Of a stretch of 64,000 nt of DNA, positions 23,038-37,504 are shown one piece after another (positions within the stretch are counted from its first letter, which is position 1; the number at the start of each line of letters is the position of its first letter). The notes under the pieces are model-generated. The model searched no databases. It had not been told where the DNA came from and saw only the letters and a list, made by a program, of their open reading frames with translations. The stretch comes from Cerioporus squamosus (taxonomy: Eukaryota > Basidiomycota > Agaricomycetes > Polyporales > Polyporaceae): positions 103,629 through 167,628 of the forward strand of contig JABYQS010000080.1 of assembly GCA_022592435.1 (NCBI GenBank), in the 5' to 3' direction. Made by a program: the position numbers and the translations under genes.

Positions 23038-26000
23038 ATGCCAATGTCGACAACCTCTCGAAGATCTGTCGACAGTCTGCCAACGCGCTCTCTTCTCCAG
23101 CTAAACCGCGCTGCCCGGTACACGCTCGACACACAACTCACACGACTCACGCAACTCACCCGTATCTGCCCCTCCGCGAACCCTCAAGTCATGTTGGACG
23201 CATTTTGAGGACGTTGCGCGCATCCCGTCGGACGTCGTTACGTTATCTCAGAGTCCGGAGTTTGTGGAGGTCTCTGCGTGGACGCAGCCTTTCCTGGGAG
23301 TCTTCGCATCTTCCACCATACTACCTCGTGCTGACGTCCGCCACGCCTCCTGTGGTGTAGATTTGTTAGCCAGCATATTCCTCTCGTCGTTCCCGAGAAT
23401 CCGTGCAAGTGGCTCCCATGAGAGACTTGTCCCGCAAAGTGCCCGCCAAGCTCCCCGACCTCCACACCCCCGTTTCGCATCACGGGTGCGTCGCAGCGTA
23501 TGCGTACGACGTCTGCTCTGTCCGCCTGACCTGTGTCTCTCGTACACAGCTTGTTTCGAGGCAATCCACCTCGCCGTTCGCCTCAAGAGCGATATCTCTG
23601 TCGTAACCAGCAAAAAACCCTCGATTGCTCGCCCGCCTCTCCTCGTATACCCGCGCAACAGGGCTCATTCGACGCAGGGAGCTGATGGGAACCGGGCTAT
23701 ATGTGTCTCGCCCGCAGACGTGTGATCTCGCTCCGCTGTCACGCGTTCGCTTCGAGTCAGGCGCGAAAGGTCTTGCTCAAACACGAGGCTCGCAATGGCG
23801 CCCTGCGTTGACGCAGGCACGCTGCTCGACATTGACGAACACGTACGCGTCTTCCCCCGCAGTCTTCCGCGATACGACGAGGTCCAATATCGACTCAGAA
23901 CCATCGGTTCCTTTGGTGCCACGCCGGCCGACCACCGTCGCGCCACTCGGCGCACGACGCCAGCGCTCGGCCGCTCGGGCTCCGAATGGACGAGTCACTG
24001 GACGACAGCGGGACTCCGTCCTCGCATCATGAGGCTTGTGAAGCCCGCAGCCGTCGCAAGCCATGGCCGCGCGGCAGCACCCTCTCGGCCGGCGCCTCAG
24101 GCTCAAACTCGCCCGACACGCTCTCTGCACCATCCGGATTGAAAGCATGCCGTCCGGGGCTGCTTCGCGCAGGTCGCAGATCGCGGGTTCATACTCGCGT
24201 CTTGCCGCCTGTCGTCACGACGCGGCGTGAGCTGGTCTCGGTCGCGCGACTGATTCTCTAAACACGGAGACGAACTCGCTCGCAGGGAGATACAGCAACT
24301 CCCAAGTCCGAACCTCGGCCCCACGGAGCTCGCACAGTCGGTCACGAGGCGCAATCCCGTCCGCGCCGGCGGCCATTACGTCCCCGGACACTCAAGACGG
24401 CCCCGCGTTGCTCATGTACGTTGCTCTGACGTGCTGCGAGCTTGCGGACACAGCGGATTGGCGCAGTGGGGTACAGTGGCACGGTGGGGCCTCGCCGAGT
24501 GATGGCATCCGCCAGGAAGGCGGAGGGCTCTCGACAACTTGACACGACATGGACGACACGGGCTCCCGTCGCCCCGACAATCCAATGCGACGTGGACGGC
24601 ACCGGCTCTCGACCGGGAACACGGCCGTGCGCACACAGACGGAGCCGACTCGCTGCGGCACGCCTGCTGAGACGTACGCACTCGCAAGCGACATCAGGCC
24701 CGCGGTTTCTGCGCACTTGCAGAGGACCGCGGGCTCGACGTCATGAACTGACGAAGTACAGGTATAGACGCAAGATCCGCCGTCTATCGCCCGTGTGCCG
24801 GGACAAACTGTGTGCTGCGGATGCACTGGAGGACGACGTGCGGAAGGCCAGGCATGGATAAGAAAACAGACGACGCCGACGCTTACCTGGTCGCGGCCTC
24901 CCACATTCGTGTATGTCACTCTTGTGTGAGTAGCACAGCGTAATATATTTCGTTCAGGATACCTGCAGGAGGACACGTCGATGTCTGGACTTTGGGTGAG
25001 CGGCAGCCAAGCAACCGTACCTACACAGGTGACCATCCCGCCACTGTTCCAGCGAGCAGTCGTGCAGGCAAGTCGCTTGTGGTGGCGAGCAGGAAGAGAT
25101 CTGCAACAAGACCATTGGTCGGTAAGTAAGCACATGTCTCGGCGAGTACGTTCATGACTATACTCACAACGTCGTTCGTAGATCGACATAGAACAGAGCT
25201 CTGTCGGGGTCCCGTTGAAGTGCCGTCTAGCTGGACAGGTGGAGCTTATCGACCGGTGAGTCGCGTCGTCGTTGATGACCGTCCGAGTGGGTCCTGAGGA
25301 CCTACAGATTATCCAGACACGGGTCAAAAGCGGCCTGGGAGACTCGGATACCTGGCAAGCCCGGCCTTGCGTTCGCTGGTACGGATGTGCTGGCTCGGCC
25401 AAAGGCAAGTGTCTGCATACACAGAAGCGCGAACACGTTAGCTAGCATCGCAACACGACTTGGAACACCTACGTACTCTTCGACACCCGCGGCACAGCGT
25501 ACACAGCTTCCGGTCGGCCATGAACGACGACGGTGGCATCTTGATCACTCCCCCGGAGCTCGCAGCGACGTTCTGGCCGGCAACTTCGGGTAGCAACCGG
25601 GCGATCTTGACACGAGACTGTGAGGTCTCGGACTACTGACGGTGAGTACTATGCCATCGAGAGGAATGCGCATCGTACTTACTCACATCACTGTTACTAG
25701 ATCTGCGTCCGAGCTCTGCATAGGCTCGATCAGCGGAGTGGCTTGCGAAGAGGTACAACTTGGAAGGACCGGGGGTGCGCCGTGAAACTGGTGCATAGCG
25801 AGATCGCAACATGCGCTGCCGGTGAGTAATGTCTCCGCTGTACTTCCGCGACATGTTCGACGTACCTGCACAGGCCTCTCGTGCTCGAAGGCATTGAAGA
25901 GCATGCATCATCTACACCCGGAGGCCTGGAAACAGAGCAGGTCACCGGTAGACGTTACCGGCATGGTACTGGGCTGAGAGGAGAGAGACGGGCAGCAGTC

Positions 26001-26962
26001 CCTCCACGGCATCGCTCGTACAGCTCGACTGGCGGTCGGAAGTGCGTTCCTGTGCGATGTAAGAAAGGGTGAGCTCAGTCTTTGCTCAGTGTGACGACGC
26101 TGACATTGCTTGCACAGTTCAAACTGGCCTCGGATGCTTGCGTTAGCTCTCAAGGCCGAGCGGCGCGTTCAAGGGAGATAACCAGGTACGCACCATTGCT
26201 AGACAGCTGTTCGTGTCTGATGTCGAGCCCAGGTGGACTCTGGCGATACTCTAGATCAGCTGGAAGCCGTACCCGGTGAGACGATCGAGTGCGTGTATGA
26301 GACCTTGCAGGCAGAGCATGCGCGGCCGCGGAGTCGGACGGATCGGTGAGGAGGGGTTCAGACGCAGCGTACCGGCGACAGCGAATCCCGGTTACGCGTC
26401 TCGAAGCCGTCTTCAGCTGCGATCTGGAACTGGGACAGACGGACCATTGCATCAAGCCGCCGCGCTGCCTGCTCGAACCGCTCGGCTCCCGGATTCGCGC
26501 GTGAGTAGCAAAGGAGCTGTTGCTGGGAGTGCAAAACGAGCTTGCACGGGGTCAGTGGAACAGCATCTGTAGTCTAGCAAACATGCTTACCGAGCAACGG
26601 GTATGAAGAGAGATATGTCCGGGGAATTGACGAAGCAAGACTGCCACTGACCGGCCGCGCAGACATGCTCGAGCATCAAGTTCTTGAGCGTCCGCTAAGC
26701 GAGATAGCGATCTATGTTAGCGGTGAGCTTCAACTTCTCGGGCATGTCCGTACATAACACTGATGTACTCACAGCATACGGGCCAGTGCGACTGTGCCTG
26801 CATCGGAGGCGACGCATAGTGCCTGCGGGATATGGTATTTTGGCGGCTACCGGTTACCGTAAGCAGCGGAGTAGCGGTGGGGACGACAGCATTCGCGAGC
26901 CGTGGTGTAAGTGGGTGGCCGTGACGCAGGAAGGGAGTGCGTACATACCGAGACCGGTCTAG
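23038..26962 (+). pseudogene. Gene-like region Y, unit 2 copy
   Basis: Colinear with 12493-16421. Near the start, AGCAAAACC of unit 1 is AGCTAAACC here, putting a TAA in the MPMSTTSRRSVD frame. The 3' exon pair remains open (GYEERYVRGIDEAR, SEIAIYVS, then YGPVRLCLHRRRR) with the variant VTQEGSAYIPRPV at the end. Confidence 0.3.
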
Positions 26963-28591
26963 TAGCATGAGGCCGGCGGCAGACGCGGTGTCTTACTGCG
27001 CATGCACACCGGGCAGGTTGGGGTTAGCTGTCAAGATAGGTGAGTTCGCCAGCGACAAGCAACACTGAATTACCGGTGATAGAGGCAAGACAACATTCGG
27101 CCTCCAGAAGTGTGAAAGGTACGATGCTAGGAAGCGATATAGTGAGCATGAGGTATGGTGAAAACATGCGACATACCAAGGCTGGGACAAGTTGTGTTGA
27201 ACCACTGGAAGCGCACATGGGTGCCATAAAGAGAAGCAAAGTGTCGGAGGCAGTGGGCATGACAGAGGGAGGAGAAAAGCAGCCACCGCCAAAGTAAGGA
27301 TCCGGAGAGCGGGAGAGTGAGCAGAGAGGTAGGGAGAGGGAGCGGTCACCGATGGGTGGTGAGTATGTCGTGAACAGGCCGGGTACTTATACATTGGAGG
27401 AGGCGGTCCGTGCGCAAGTACGGCAAAGATTCCGAGTTCCTGGGGACAGGTCACAAGGAGCTACTAAGCCGGAGGTCAGGTCAGTACGTCACTGAAGGTC
27501 GAGACTTGTCCGAGTACGCACCAACCAGCAGGCGACACGGATGCGCCAGGGAAGGGCTTGGGTACACCGGAGAGGCTGAAACAGCAATTCAGAACTTCTG
27601 GCCCTTCGCTGAAGCCGCGTAACAAGCAGGGCAGTACTCGCGTAGGTAATCGAGCGCTCTCATATGATGGGGTCAATATTCCTGTCCGCTGCCGTCGTAA
27701 ATCCGTTGCCCGGGGGTAGGAGGACAGGGTCTTCCTAGAGCCAGGTGTTTGAGGGTGTTCCGTTCGTTCTCGGGAATTTCTGGCCATCGGACCTCCTTCA
27801 TGTGCATAAACATTCATCAGCTAGGTAAGTGTCGTGGATGGCAAGACTGTTGACTTATTGAACATCATGCGGGACGCACCTTGAGCTTGAGGATTGAAAT
27901 GCAGGAAGAACATCGGCTCGGGCATTGCGCAAAACCGAGTAGATAGTTGTGCATTCAAGTCTTACCCTCGATAGTTCTCTTGCAGCACCAAGTCAGAGAA
28001 ATGCTCTGTTTATGAGCCCAGAATATGCCGCTGAATATTCATGTGGACAGATGACCAGGACGCGCAGAAAGAAGCGGGAAGTTCTCGAAGCGCCCGCAGG
28101 TAGTACCTCCTCCGCCCGACTCGGACTGATTCTTCCTTGCATCGTACCTTCCATTTCCACTCTTAGATCTCCAAGTCAGTACTCACAGCACTCAGAACTT
28201 CAGAGGAGGACATAACAAGCGGAAGGGACTTGGATCCGAGGATGTGGTGATTATACTACACTACTGAGTGAGCCCCGGCAGGCCGTCTACTATCCGCTCA
28301 GTAGTTCTACTCGCTCTTACTACTACTGACTCAGATCTGTCCATACTATGCCAGTCGCCTGGCCACCAGCTCTGTCTGTTACCTACTGCTTTCTGCTGGA
28401 TTGGCACTCCAACTGACTCCAAGTCATAGTAATTAGTTAATGTCGAGTCAGTGTTAGGCGAGGGTGCGCTCTTTGCCGCGCAAGTCCGGGTCCAGACCTC
28501 AGTGGTTCATGTCAGACGTAAATGTGGAAATTAGAACCGCTTAGCCACTGCAGGCGGCCGCTATCTCCCGAGATCCCCCCTTGTTGCCACG

Positions 28592-30345
28592 TTGACTCTG
28601 ACCGCCGCTGTCCAGCTCACCGAGCATGCCATCAGGCCACTCCTCCCTCCGCATCCATGGGTGAATTGTCTATTCTCTCCTGGACACACGCTACCATACA
28701 TCGACTCGATTCTCCACGGTCGTTGCAAACTGGGTCCCTCCTCCAACTCCAATCACCCAATTCCGCCGCTCGCAGTTGGTGCATCTGGGCAGCAGGTCTC
28801 GACATACAATGCGAATACTGCACACCCAGCTCATATCCCATCCTTCAACATTGAAAGCCTTCGTCGGAATAGTCATGGTCTATACAGACAATGTGAGTCT
28901 CCGTTGACACAGAAGCCGGTAAGCCGATATCATGGCATACCTCCAGACCGAGCTGCTTGCTGATCTCTTACATTGCATCCCATAGTTCTTCGCTCTGACT
29001 CCTGAGACACTATTTGCCCCTCGGAACACAGCTCTTTGCCGACCGGTCATCTCCGCAGTACCCAGGAAGAGTCTTACAGTAAGTCAAGTTGAATTCACCC
29101 GTGTCTTCGGACAGTATGTTAACGTGCCATATGCAGATCACCGGATGCTGGCAAAGACTACTTACTGCCTTCCGGACATGGTCTGGATGCACGTGAGTAT
29201 GGTGTGCAACTGTACGGTAAGCTCTCGTGTTCAGCCGAAGTCCTTCCAGCATATTGATCTCGAATGATCTCACCTACCCCAGGAGCGACGCGTCCAGCGG
29301 CCGATTGCTCGTATAGTGCGGGTGAGCCGACAAGGCCGCTCGGTTCACTCAACTGCCAGACTCATCACTCAAGCCAACCTATGAGGATCAAGGCCGTTCT
29401 CCAGTCAACTCACACGGAGATCTCAAGTGAACAACCGTGTCGGATGCGACGTCTGAGTATCTGTCTGCCCATAGTCGAGGTGACCCGGGAAGCAAGGCTT
29501 ACCTGTGCGCACTTGCATGCTCGGAGGCTCCGCAAGGTGAGCCGGTTTTGCTGTGTCAGAGCTCGATTCCGGACTACTGAGCCGGCATCTATGGACGACA
29601 GTCGCATCCTCGCGGCAGCTTCAACCGTCAAGTCTTGACTCACCTCCAGCTGCTTCGTAGCCCGGGACGTGGTTCCAGCCTGTGTGCGCCTGGTTACAGC
29701 AGCATCTACTCGTCAGCAAGCACAAGACAACACTGATGAAAGTGCGAGTCCTGTCGTGGTCAGCTCACAATGTTCGTCTTCGTCACACTTGCCGTGTGTG
29801 TCTACTGACCTTCCGCAAGCAGTCCAATGATGTCACGCGTCGCGAGAGGTTCAGACGCGGCACATTGCAAGTTGGTCGGGGTAAGGGAAACTGCGCAGGA
29901 GGGTGGGCTGGAGATGGGTGCGAGAAGAGGAGGGAGAGGGAACGATGGGCGAAGGGTGACTATGCAAAGGTGCGCCGGACGTGCTTACCTTGCATCGCTT
30001 CTCTCATCTGCTGTGGTACGTATCCTGCGCGCTGCTTTGTCTGCACAGGGACAGACTTATTCTCTTGTCATAGCTTCGCAGAGACGGGTACAAGCGCGAA
30101 CACATGCACCGCATTCCGCATATATGGAGCATGTAGGAGGGCAGGGCGACGACTTGAGTCACTTGACGCAGGCTGGAGTCTTTGCCATTGGCCAGGTGCA
30201 GGTGCTGTGCCACCATGGCACAAGAGTATGCGCGGAGACGGAGGAGCAAGGGGGGGAGCCAGAGAGGAAACCGGGTGAGGAGGACATGGTGGTGGTACAT
30301 GGCAGAGTCGCATCACGGGCGCAGGATGCGAAGTACGTGGATTAG
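28592..30345 (+). pseudogene. Gene-like region Z, unit 2 copy
   Basis: Colinear with 18057-19823. The C-terminal frame runs open through AYMEHVGGQGDDLSHLTQAG and RVCAETEEQGGEPERKPGEE to a stop at 30345. Uncharacterised. Confidence 0.3.
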
Positions 30346-30639
30346 GCGCCCGCCTCTTGACCGCGAATTTGGACGTTCTGCGGGCTCGTTCTGTGCACTT
30401 CTTGCTGGAAGTCTCTGCTGCAGCATGTGTATATCTCTATGTATTTTGGAGGCCTAAATAGAACTTCTCCCCGACTTCCTGGCGTGCTCTCGAAGTCCGA
30501 CCCTCTCTCGCACTTGAGCCTGCTGAGCGTACCATTTTGTGTGCACATCCTGGTGCTCTATATACCCCCTACTGTGCTCTAAGACAAGTGATCGATCTGG
30601 GAGATTTCAGGTGGGATCTCGCGATACGGGGCCCAGCCG

Positions 30640-32038
30640 GCGCACCACGAGGCTACCCACCGCCGCGCGGTAAACAGATATATTCCTGTGCTACCACCAT
30701 CATCTGCTCGCCCGCCTCTGCCTCCATCTCGCTCTTCAGCATCCCCGTCGGGCTTGCCATGCTACTCTGGATGCTGCGCAGACGAACACACTCGACCGCA
30801 AGCAGACCACGACTCTGCGCCCGGTCCTCGCGGATTTGCCTGGGGCGCATGTCAAGGCTGTGGGGGACGTCGGCCGCTCGAACGCAGGACCGGTTCGCGC
30901 GGCATTCCTTCGATGCCCTGCATGTGCTTCTCACAGTCAGCCGCGACGAGCGTGATGAGGAATGGCAAGGAACGGTGACGAGGGTACTGAACAACCTGCC
31001 GCCACCCAGCGACACGTCCGAAGAGAATGTGCTGCGCAACCTGTCAGTGCTGGCCAAGGACAACAGCCCGTGTGCCGATAAGGCGTTCCTCCGGATCATC
31101 ATGCACCTGCGAGACTACGAGACACGTCAAGTCTTCGAGTCGAGAGAAGGCATTCGTGCAGGTACGTGTCTACTGTGCATACGTCTCCCAGGAAACTGCT
31201 CACGACTCCGCCGCCGCAGTGATGATCATGTCGGAATGGAGGGCTCGGTTCCCCGGAGGGACGGACATCTCAACAACACTGCGACACTACCTCCAGAGCA
31301 TCGAATCCGTCGTGCGCTGCGCCCTCCGGTCCATGTCCACCGACCTATCCGCCGACGACCGCCAGTCGATCCGGGCGCGCGTGCAGAGCACGCTCTCCGC
31401 CTTCCGCGGCTTCCTGCGGACGTCCCTCTGGAAGGAGCCGTCTCTCTACATCTGCCTCGGGCTCAGCAACATCGTCCCGCTCCTCGTCGAGCTCGTCCGG
31501 CACGACCGGGAGCTCGTCACGGAGGAGCTCGCGGAGACGCTCGACCACGTCTGGTCCGCGATCCGCGAAGACGCGCAGGACGTCGCGGACAGGGACCGGC
31601 TGCGGCGCGTGCAGGCATACATTGACTGGACCGGCGAGGTCCTCGAGGCGCTGAAGGCAGTCATGGACGGCAGGCCCGTCGATGCAGGTACGTCCGCGTC
31701 TTTCTCTGGTTCCGTTTCGGCGCGGACAGTGCCAAGTGTGGCTCATGCCATCGAGGAGGCGTGCCGCCAGCGATCTGATCGCTTTGGCTGCACGCTTCTG
31801 CGACTGCTGCCGGGGAGGGCACGTCCGCTGACCTCGCGGAACATGTTTGAGTCCTCCGGTGGCCGGGAAGAAGGGAGGTGTCGGATGCTGCACCTCTGCT
31901 TATTCCAACAGGCAAGGAGTTGAGGATACTGACCGCACGCGTCTGCTGGAGAGACCCCTGTCGTGTGGAGGAGGCTATAGCACATATCGATTGGAATGCT
32001 TGCATGACCTTCTCGAGCGGGGAGGGCTTGTCCGCTGA
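30640..32038 (+). pseudogene. DUF6535 remnant at the unit 2/3 junction
   Basis: Same 5' deletion structure as at 20.1 kb. The 3' half is the best preserved of all copies: one frame runs from GTSAARTQDRFARHSFDAL through VTRVLNNLPPPSDTSEENVL to REGIRA. A 57-nt intron (donor GTACGT at about 31163, acceptor CCGCAG at about 31219) follows, then MSEWRARFPGGTDISTTLRH onwards. It lacks all start exons, so it is a 5'-truncated copy. Confidence 0.75.
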
Positions 32039-32183
32039 CTGCACGGAACACGTCTGAGAGTGCTCTGCCGGCCGGGAAGAAGGCTGTTGTTAGATTCAGC
32101 TCTCTGGATCTTCCTGCAGGCTTCCAGCCAACAGACTCTTCAGCAGAGTCCTAAGCGTACAGGACAGGCTATATAACAGTCCT

Positions 32184-33103
32184 ATGCATGCTTACAATCT
32201 GATTCTTGCGGCCTCGGATGGCTTGGGATCTGCTTTGCATGGACGTCACTCATGTGCCCGCTCCTCCAGATCAGAAGTCGCGTCTGAAGCGCCCGCGAGC
32301 GCAATTCGACACGGTCAAGACGCCTCCGTCGCCGCGGTTCGCTTCCTGGACGAGAAGGCGGCCGCGTTTGCTATCGTTATAGCCAAACTTTGTCCTGACA
32401 AGGACATCGATACGCGTATGGCGTCAAGTATACCCCTGAAGGAACCCCGAGTTCGCTGGATGGCGAATACGAGGAGGACATCGAAAGTCTGCAGACTGAC
32501 ATGCGCTGCGACCCGCCTGATATGTCGGATGCGGGAGTAGGATGTAAGGTAACTGTGCGGTGTGGCAATCATGGAGTGCTAGATGGGGACGGGGAAGAGC
32601 CTCCACGGGCCTCCAGCGCACTCTCTTGGCACTCTCGAAGTCACCGAGAGCGCGCCACAGCGTCCATGGCCCATGCCCGAGCCATGCGCTACTGCGCTAG
32701 CATCGGATCGTATGGGCTGAGCGGTTGGTCTCTGGCTATCCGGCCGGTGTGCGTCGGAGGCTGTTGTATGAATGCGCACTGAATGGCAGCCTTGTGGGAA
32801 GTGTCCGGTAGAACTCGACCGAAATCGCACCGCCGTGTGCGCAGATGTGTTCTCGACGAGAAAGAGAAGGCGAGACGCGCGGCATGGGCGTGCATCTGGG
32901 CTGCCGATGCGCTCATATGTGATGCACGCACGCCGTCGATGTCGCTGGAACATACAGACAATCAGGGGCGGCGGGGACATCAGGCATTGCTGGAGACTGT
33001 GGACTGGACATTTGTGAGCGAGCGCGATGTGTTGGTAGGCGCGGTCGTTGTCGAGGACAACGAGGACGAGTACTGCTGGAGGCGTGCAGCAAAGCACGGA
33101 TGA
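32184..33103 (+). other. Reading frame X, unit 3 copy
   Basis: The 3' frame 32783-33103 is open and includes DEKEKARRAAWACIWAADAL and SERDVLVGAVVVEDNEDEY before the stop. The same frame is open in unit 4. Uncharacterised, no domain recognised. Confidence 0.3.
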
Positions 33104-33566
33104 CCGGGGCGGGCGACAAACACATCAAATACGGAATTGGCACGAGGAGCGAGCAACTGAGCTCATCCGCCTCCACATCGCTTGTCGCCGCCTCCTCCGT
33201 TCTCGCCGCTGGCCAAGCACAGACGGCGATCGACCGGGGACAGGGAAGGCGCAAACACACGATCGCGACGCCCGTTGCGCCCTTTCCAAGAGCTAGGCGC
33301 CCCGATCGCGCCCCGCGACGACGCGTCTTGCTCCCACATATCCTCTCTTTCGACCGCTCTCTGAGTCTCTCTCTCTCTTCGTGGTCGCCTCGCTGCTCCT
33401 CTGCACCCTCTCGACCTCTTCGCTCTTCGCTTGCTCGGCGCGCAGCCGCCCCAGAGCTCTTCTCTGAGGCCTCCCCGCTCAAGCTTCAAGACCAAGTGTG
33501 CCTGGCCACCTCCTCCTGTCCCCTCCTCCAGTCGCTTCTGGCCGCATCGCGTACGCTGTCATGCCC

Positions 33567-36500
33567 ATGCCAATGTCGACAACCTCTCGAAGATCTGTCG
33601 ACAGTGTCTGCCAACGCGCTCTCTTCTCCAGCTAAACCGCGCTGCCCGGTACACGCTCGACACACAACTCACACGACTCACGCAACTCACCCGTGTATCT
33701 GCCCCTCCGCGAACCCTCAAGTCATGTTGGACGCATTTTGAGGACGTTGCGCGCATCCCGTCGGACGTCGTTACGTTATCTCAGAGAGTCCGGAGTTTGT
33801 GGAGGTCTCTGCGTGGACGCAGCCTTTCCTGGTGAGTCTTCGCATCTTCCACCAATACTACCTCGTGCTGACGTCCGCCACGCCTCCTGTGGTGTAGATT
33901 TGTTAGCCAGCATATTCCTCCGTCGTTCCCGAGAATCCGTGCAAGTGGCTCCCATGAGAGACTTGTCCCGCAAAGTGCCCGCCAAGCTCCCCGACCTCCA
34001 CACCCCCGTTTCGCATCACGGGTGCGTCGCAGCGTATGCGTACGACGTCTGCTCTGTCCGCCTGACCTGTGTCTCTCGTACACAGCTTGTTTCGAGGCAA
34101 TCCACCTCGCCGTTCGCCCTCAAGAGCGATATCTCTGTCGTAACCAGCAAAAAACCCTCGATTGCTCGCCCGCCTCTCCTCGTATACCCGCGCAACAGGG
34201 CTCATTCGACGCAGGGAGCTGATGGGAACCGGGCTATATGTGTCTCGCCCGCAGACGTTGTGATCTCGCTCCGCTGTCACGCGTTCGCTTCGAGTCAGGC
34301 GCGAAAGGTCTTGCTCAAACACGAGGCTCGCAATGGCGCCCTGCGTTGACGCAGGCACGCTGCTCGACATTGACGAACACGTACGCGTCTTCCCCCGCAG
34401 TCTTCCGCCGATACGACGAGGTCCAATATCGACTCAGAACCATCGGTTCCTTTGGTGCCACGCCGGCCGACCACCGTCGCGCACTCGGCGCACGACGCCA
34501 GCGCTCGGCCGCTCGGGCTCCGAATGGACGAGTCACTGGACGACAGCGGGACTCCGTCCTCGCATCATGAGGCTTGTGAAGCCCCGCAGCCGTCGCAAGC
34601 CATGGCCGCGCGGCAGCACCCTCTCGGCCGGCGCCTCAGGCTCAAACTCGCCCGACACGCTCTCTGCACCATCCCGGATTGAAAGCATGCCGTCCGGGGC
34701 TGCTTCGCGCAGGTCGCAGATCGCGGGTTCATACTCGGCGTCTTGCCCGCCTGTCGTCACGACGCGGCGTGAGCTGGTCTCGGTCGCGCGACTGATTTCT
34801 CTAAACACGGAGACGAACTCGCTCGCAGGGAGATACAGCAACTCCCAAGTCCGAACCTCGGCCCCACGGAGCTCGCACAGTCGGTCACGAGGCGCAATCC
34901 CGTCCGCGCCGGCGGCCATTACGTCCCCGGACACTCAAGACGGCCCCGCGTGCTCATGTACGTTGCTCTGACGTGCTGCGAGCTTGCGGACACAGCGGAT
35001 TGGCGCAGTGGGGTACAGTGGCACGGTGGGGCCTCGCCGAGTGATGGCATCCGCCAGGAAGGCGGAGGGCTCTCGACAACTTGACACGACATGGACGACA
35101 CGGGCTCCCGTCGCCCCGACAATCCAATGCGACGTGGACGGCACCGGCTCTCGACCGGGAACACGGCCGTGCGCACACAGACGGAGCCGACTCGCTGCGG
35201 CACGCCTGCTGAGACGTACGCACTCGCAAGCGACATCAGGCCCGCGGTTTCTGCGCACTTGCAGAGGACCGCGGGCTCGACGTCATGAACTGACGAAGTA
35301 CAGGTATAGACGCAAGATCCGCCGTCTATCGCCCCGTGTGCCGGGACAAACTGTGTGCTGCGGATGCACTGGAGGACGACGTGCGGAAGGCCAGGCATGG
35401 ATAAGAAAACAGACGACGCCGACGCTTACCTGGTCGCGGCCTCCCACATTCGTGTATGTCACTCTTGTGTGAGTAGCACAGCGTAATATATTTCGTTCAG
35501 GATACCTGCAGGAGGACACGTCGATGTCTGGACTTTGGGTGAGCGGCAGCCAAGCAACCGTACCTACACAGGTGACCATCCCGCCACTGTTCCAGCGAGC
35601 AGTCGTGCAGGCAAGTCGCTTGTGGTGGCGAGCAGGAAGAGATCTGCAACAAGACCATTGGTCGGTAAGTAAGCACATGTCTCGGCGAGTACGTTCATGA
35701 CTATACTCACAACGTCGTTCGTAGATCGACATAGAACAGAGCTCTGTCGGGGTCCCGTTGAAGTGCCGTCTAGCTGGACAGGTGGAGCTTATCGACCGGT
35801 GAGTCGCGTCGTCGTTGATGACCGTCCGAGTGGGTCCTGAGGACCTACAGATTATCCAGACACGGGTCAAAAGCGGCCTGGGAGACTCGGATACCTGGCA
35901 AGCCCGGCCTTGCGTTCGCTGGTACGGATGTGCTGGCTCGGCCAAAGGCAAGTGTCTGCATACACAGAAGCGCGAACACGTTAGCTAGCATCGCAACACG
36001 ACTTGGAACACCTACGTACTCTTCGACACCCGCGGCACAGCGTACACAGCTTCCGGTCGGCCATGAACGACGACGGTGGCATCTTGATCACTCCCCCGGA
36101 GCTCGCAGCGACGTTCTGGCCGGCAACTTCGGGTAGCAACCGGGCGATCTTGACACGAGACTGTGAGGTCTCGGACTACTGACGGTGAGTACTATGCCAT
36201 CGAGAGGAATGCGCATCGTACTTACTCACATCACTGTTACTAGATCTGCGTCCGAGCTCTGCATAGGCTCGATCAGCGGAGTGGCTTGCGAAGAGGTACA
36301 ACTTGGAAGGACCGGGGGTGCGCCGTGAAACTGGTGCATAGCGAGATCGCAACATGCGCTGCCGGTGAGTAATGTCTCCGCTGTACTTCCGCGACATGTT
36401 CGACGTACCTGCACAGGCCTCTCGTGCTCGAAGGCATTGAAGAGCATGCATCATCTACACCCGGAGGCCTGGAAACAGAGCAGGTCACCGGTAGACGTTA

Positions 36501-37504
36501 CCGGCATGGTACTGGGCTGAGAGGAGAGAGACGGGCAGCAGTCCCTCCACGGCATCGCTCGTACAGCTCGACTGGCGGTCGGAAGTGCGTTCCTGTGCGA
36601 TGTAAGAAAGGGTGAGCTCAGTCTTTGCTCAGTGTGACGACGCTGACATTGCTTGCACAGTTCAAACTGGCCTCGGATGCTTGCGTTAGCTCTCAAGGCC
36701 GAGCGGCGCGTTCAAGGGAGATAACCAGGTACGCACCATTGCTAGACAGCTGTTCGTGTCTGATGTCGAGCCCAGGTGGACTCTGGCGATACTCTAGATC
36801 AGCTGGAAGCCGTACCCGGTGAGACGATCGAGTGCGTGTATGAGACCTTGCAGGCAGAGCATGCGCGGCCGCGGAGTCGGACGGATCGGTGAGGAGGGGT
36901 TCAGACGCAGCGTACCGGCGACAGCGAATCCCGGTTACGCGTCTCGAAGCCGTCTTCAGCTGCGATCTGGAACTGGGACAGACGGACCATTGCATCAAGC
37001 CGCCGCGCTGCCTGCTCGAACCGCTCGGCTCCCGGATTCGCGCGTGAGTAGCAAAGGAGCTGTTGCTGGGAGTGCAAAACGAGCTTGCACGGGGTCAGTG
37101 GAACAGCATCTGTAGTCTAGCAAACATGCTTACCGAGCAACGGGTATGAAGAGAGATATGTCCGGGAATTGACGAAGCAAGACTGCCACTGACCGGCCGC
37201 GCAGACATGCTCGAGCATCAAGTTCTTGAGCGTCCGCTAAGCGAGATAGCGATCTATGTTAGCGGTGAGCTTCAACTTCTCGGGCATGTCCGTACATAAC
37301 ACTGATGTACTCACAGCATACGGGCCAGTGCGACTGTGCCTGCATCGGAGGCGACGCATAGTGCCTGCGGGATATGGTATTTTGGCGGCTACCGGTTACC
37401 GTAAGCAGCGGAGTAGCGGTGGGGACGACAGCATTCGCGAGCCGTGGTGTAAGTGGGTGGCCGTGACGCAGGAAGGGAGTGCGTACATACCGAGACCGGT
37501 CTAG
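33567..37504 (+). pseudogene. Gene-like region Y, unit 3 copy
   Basis: Colinear with the unit 1 and 2 copies, with the same TAA as unit 2 near the start and the same 3' exon pair ending at IPRPV (37504). Intron positions are conserved across the three units. Confidence 0.3.

Larger units (their letters stand above)
20332..30852 (+). repeat. Tandem array unit 2 (about 10.52 kb)
   Basis: The second full unit, colinear with unit 1. It shares diagnostic variants with unit 3 (for example TATGCATGCTTACAATCTG at about 21658 and a 19-base deletion near 22617) and differs from unit 3 mainly by single-base indels concentrated between about 20450 and 24300. Confidence 0.95.
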
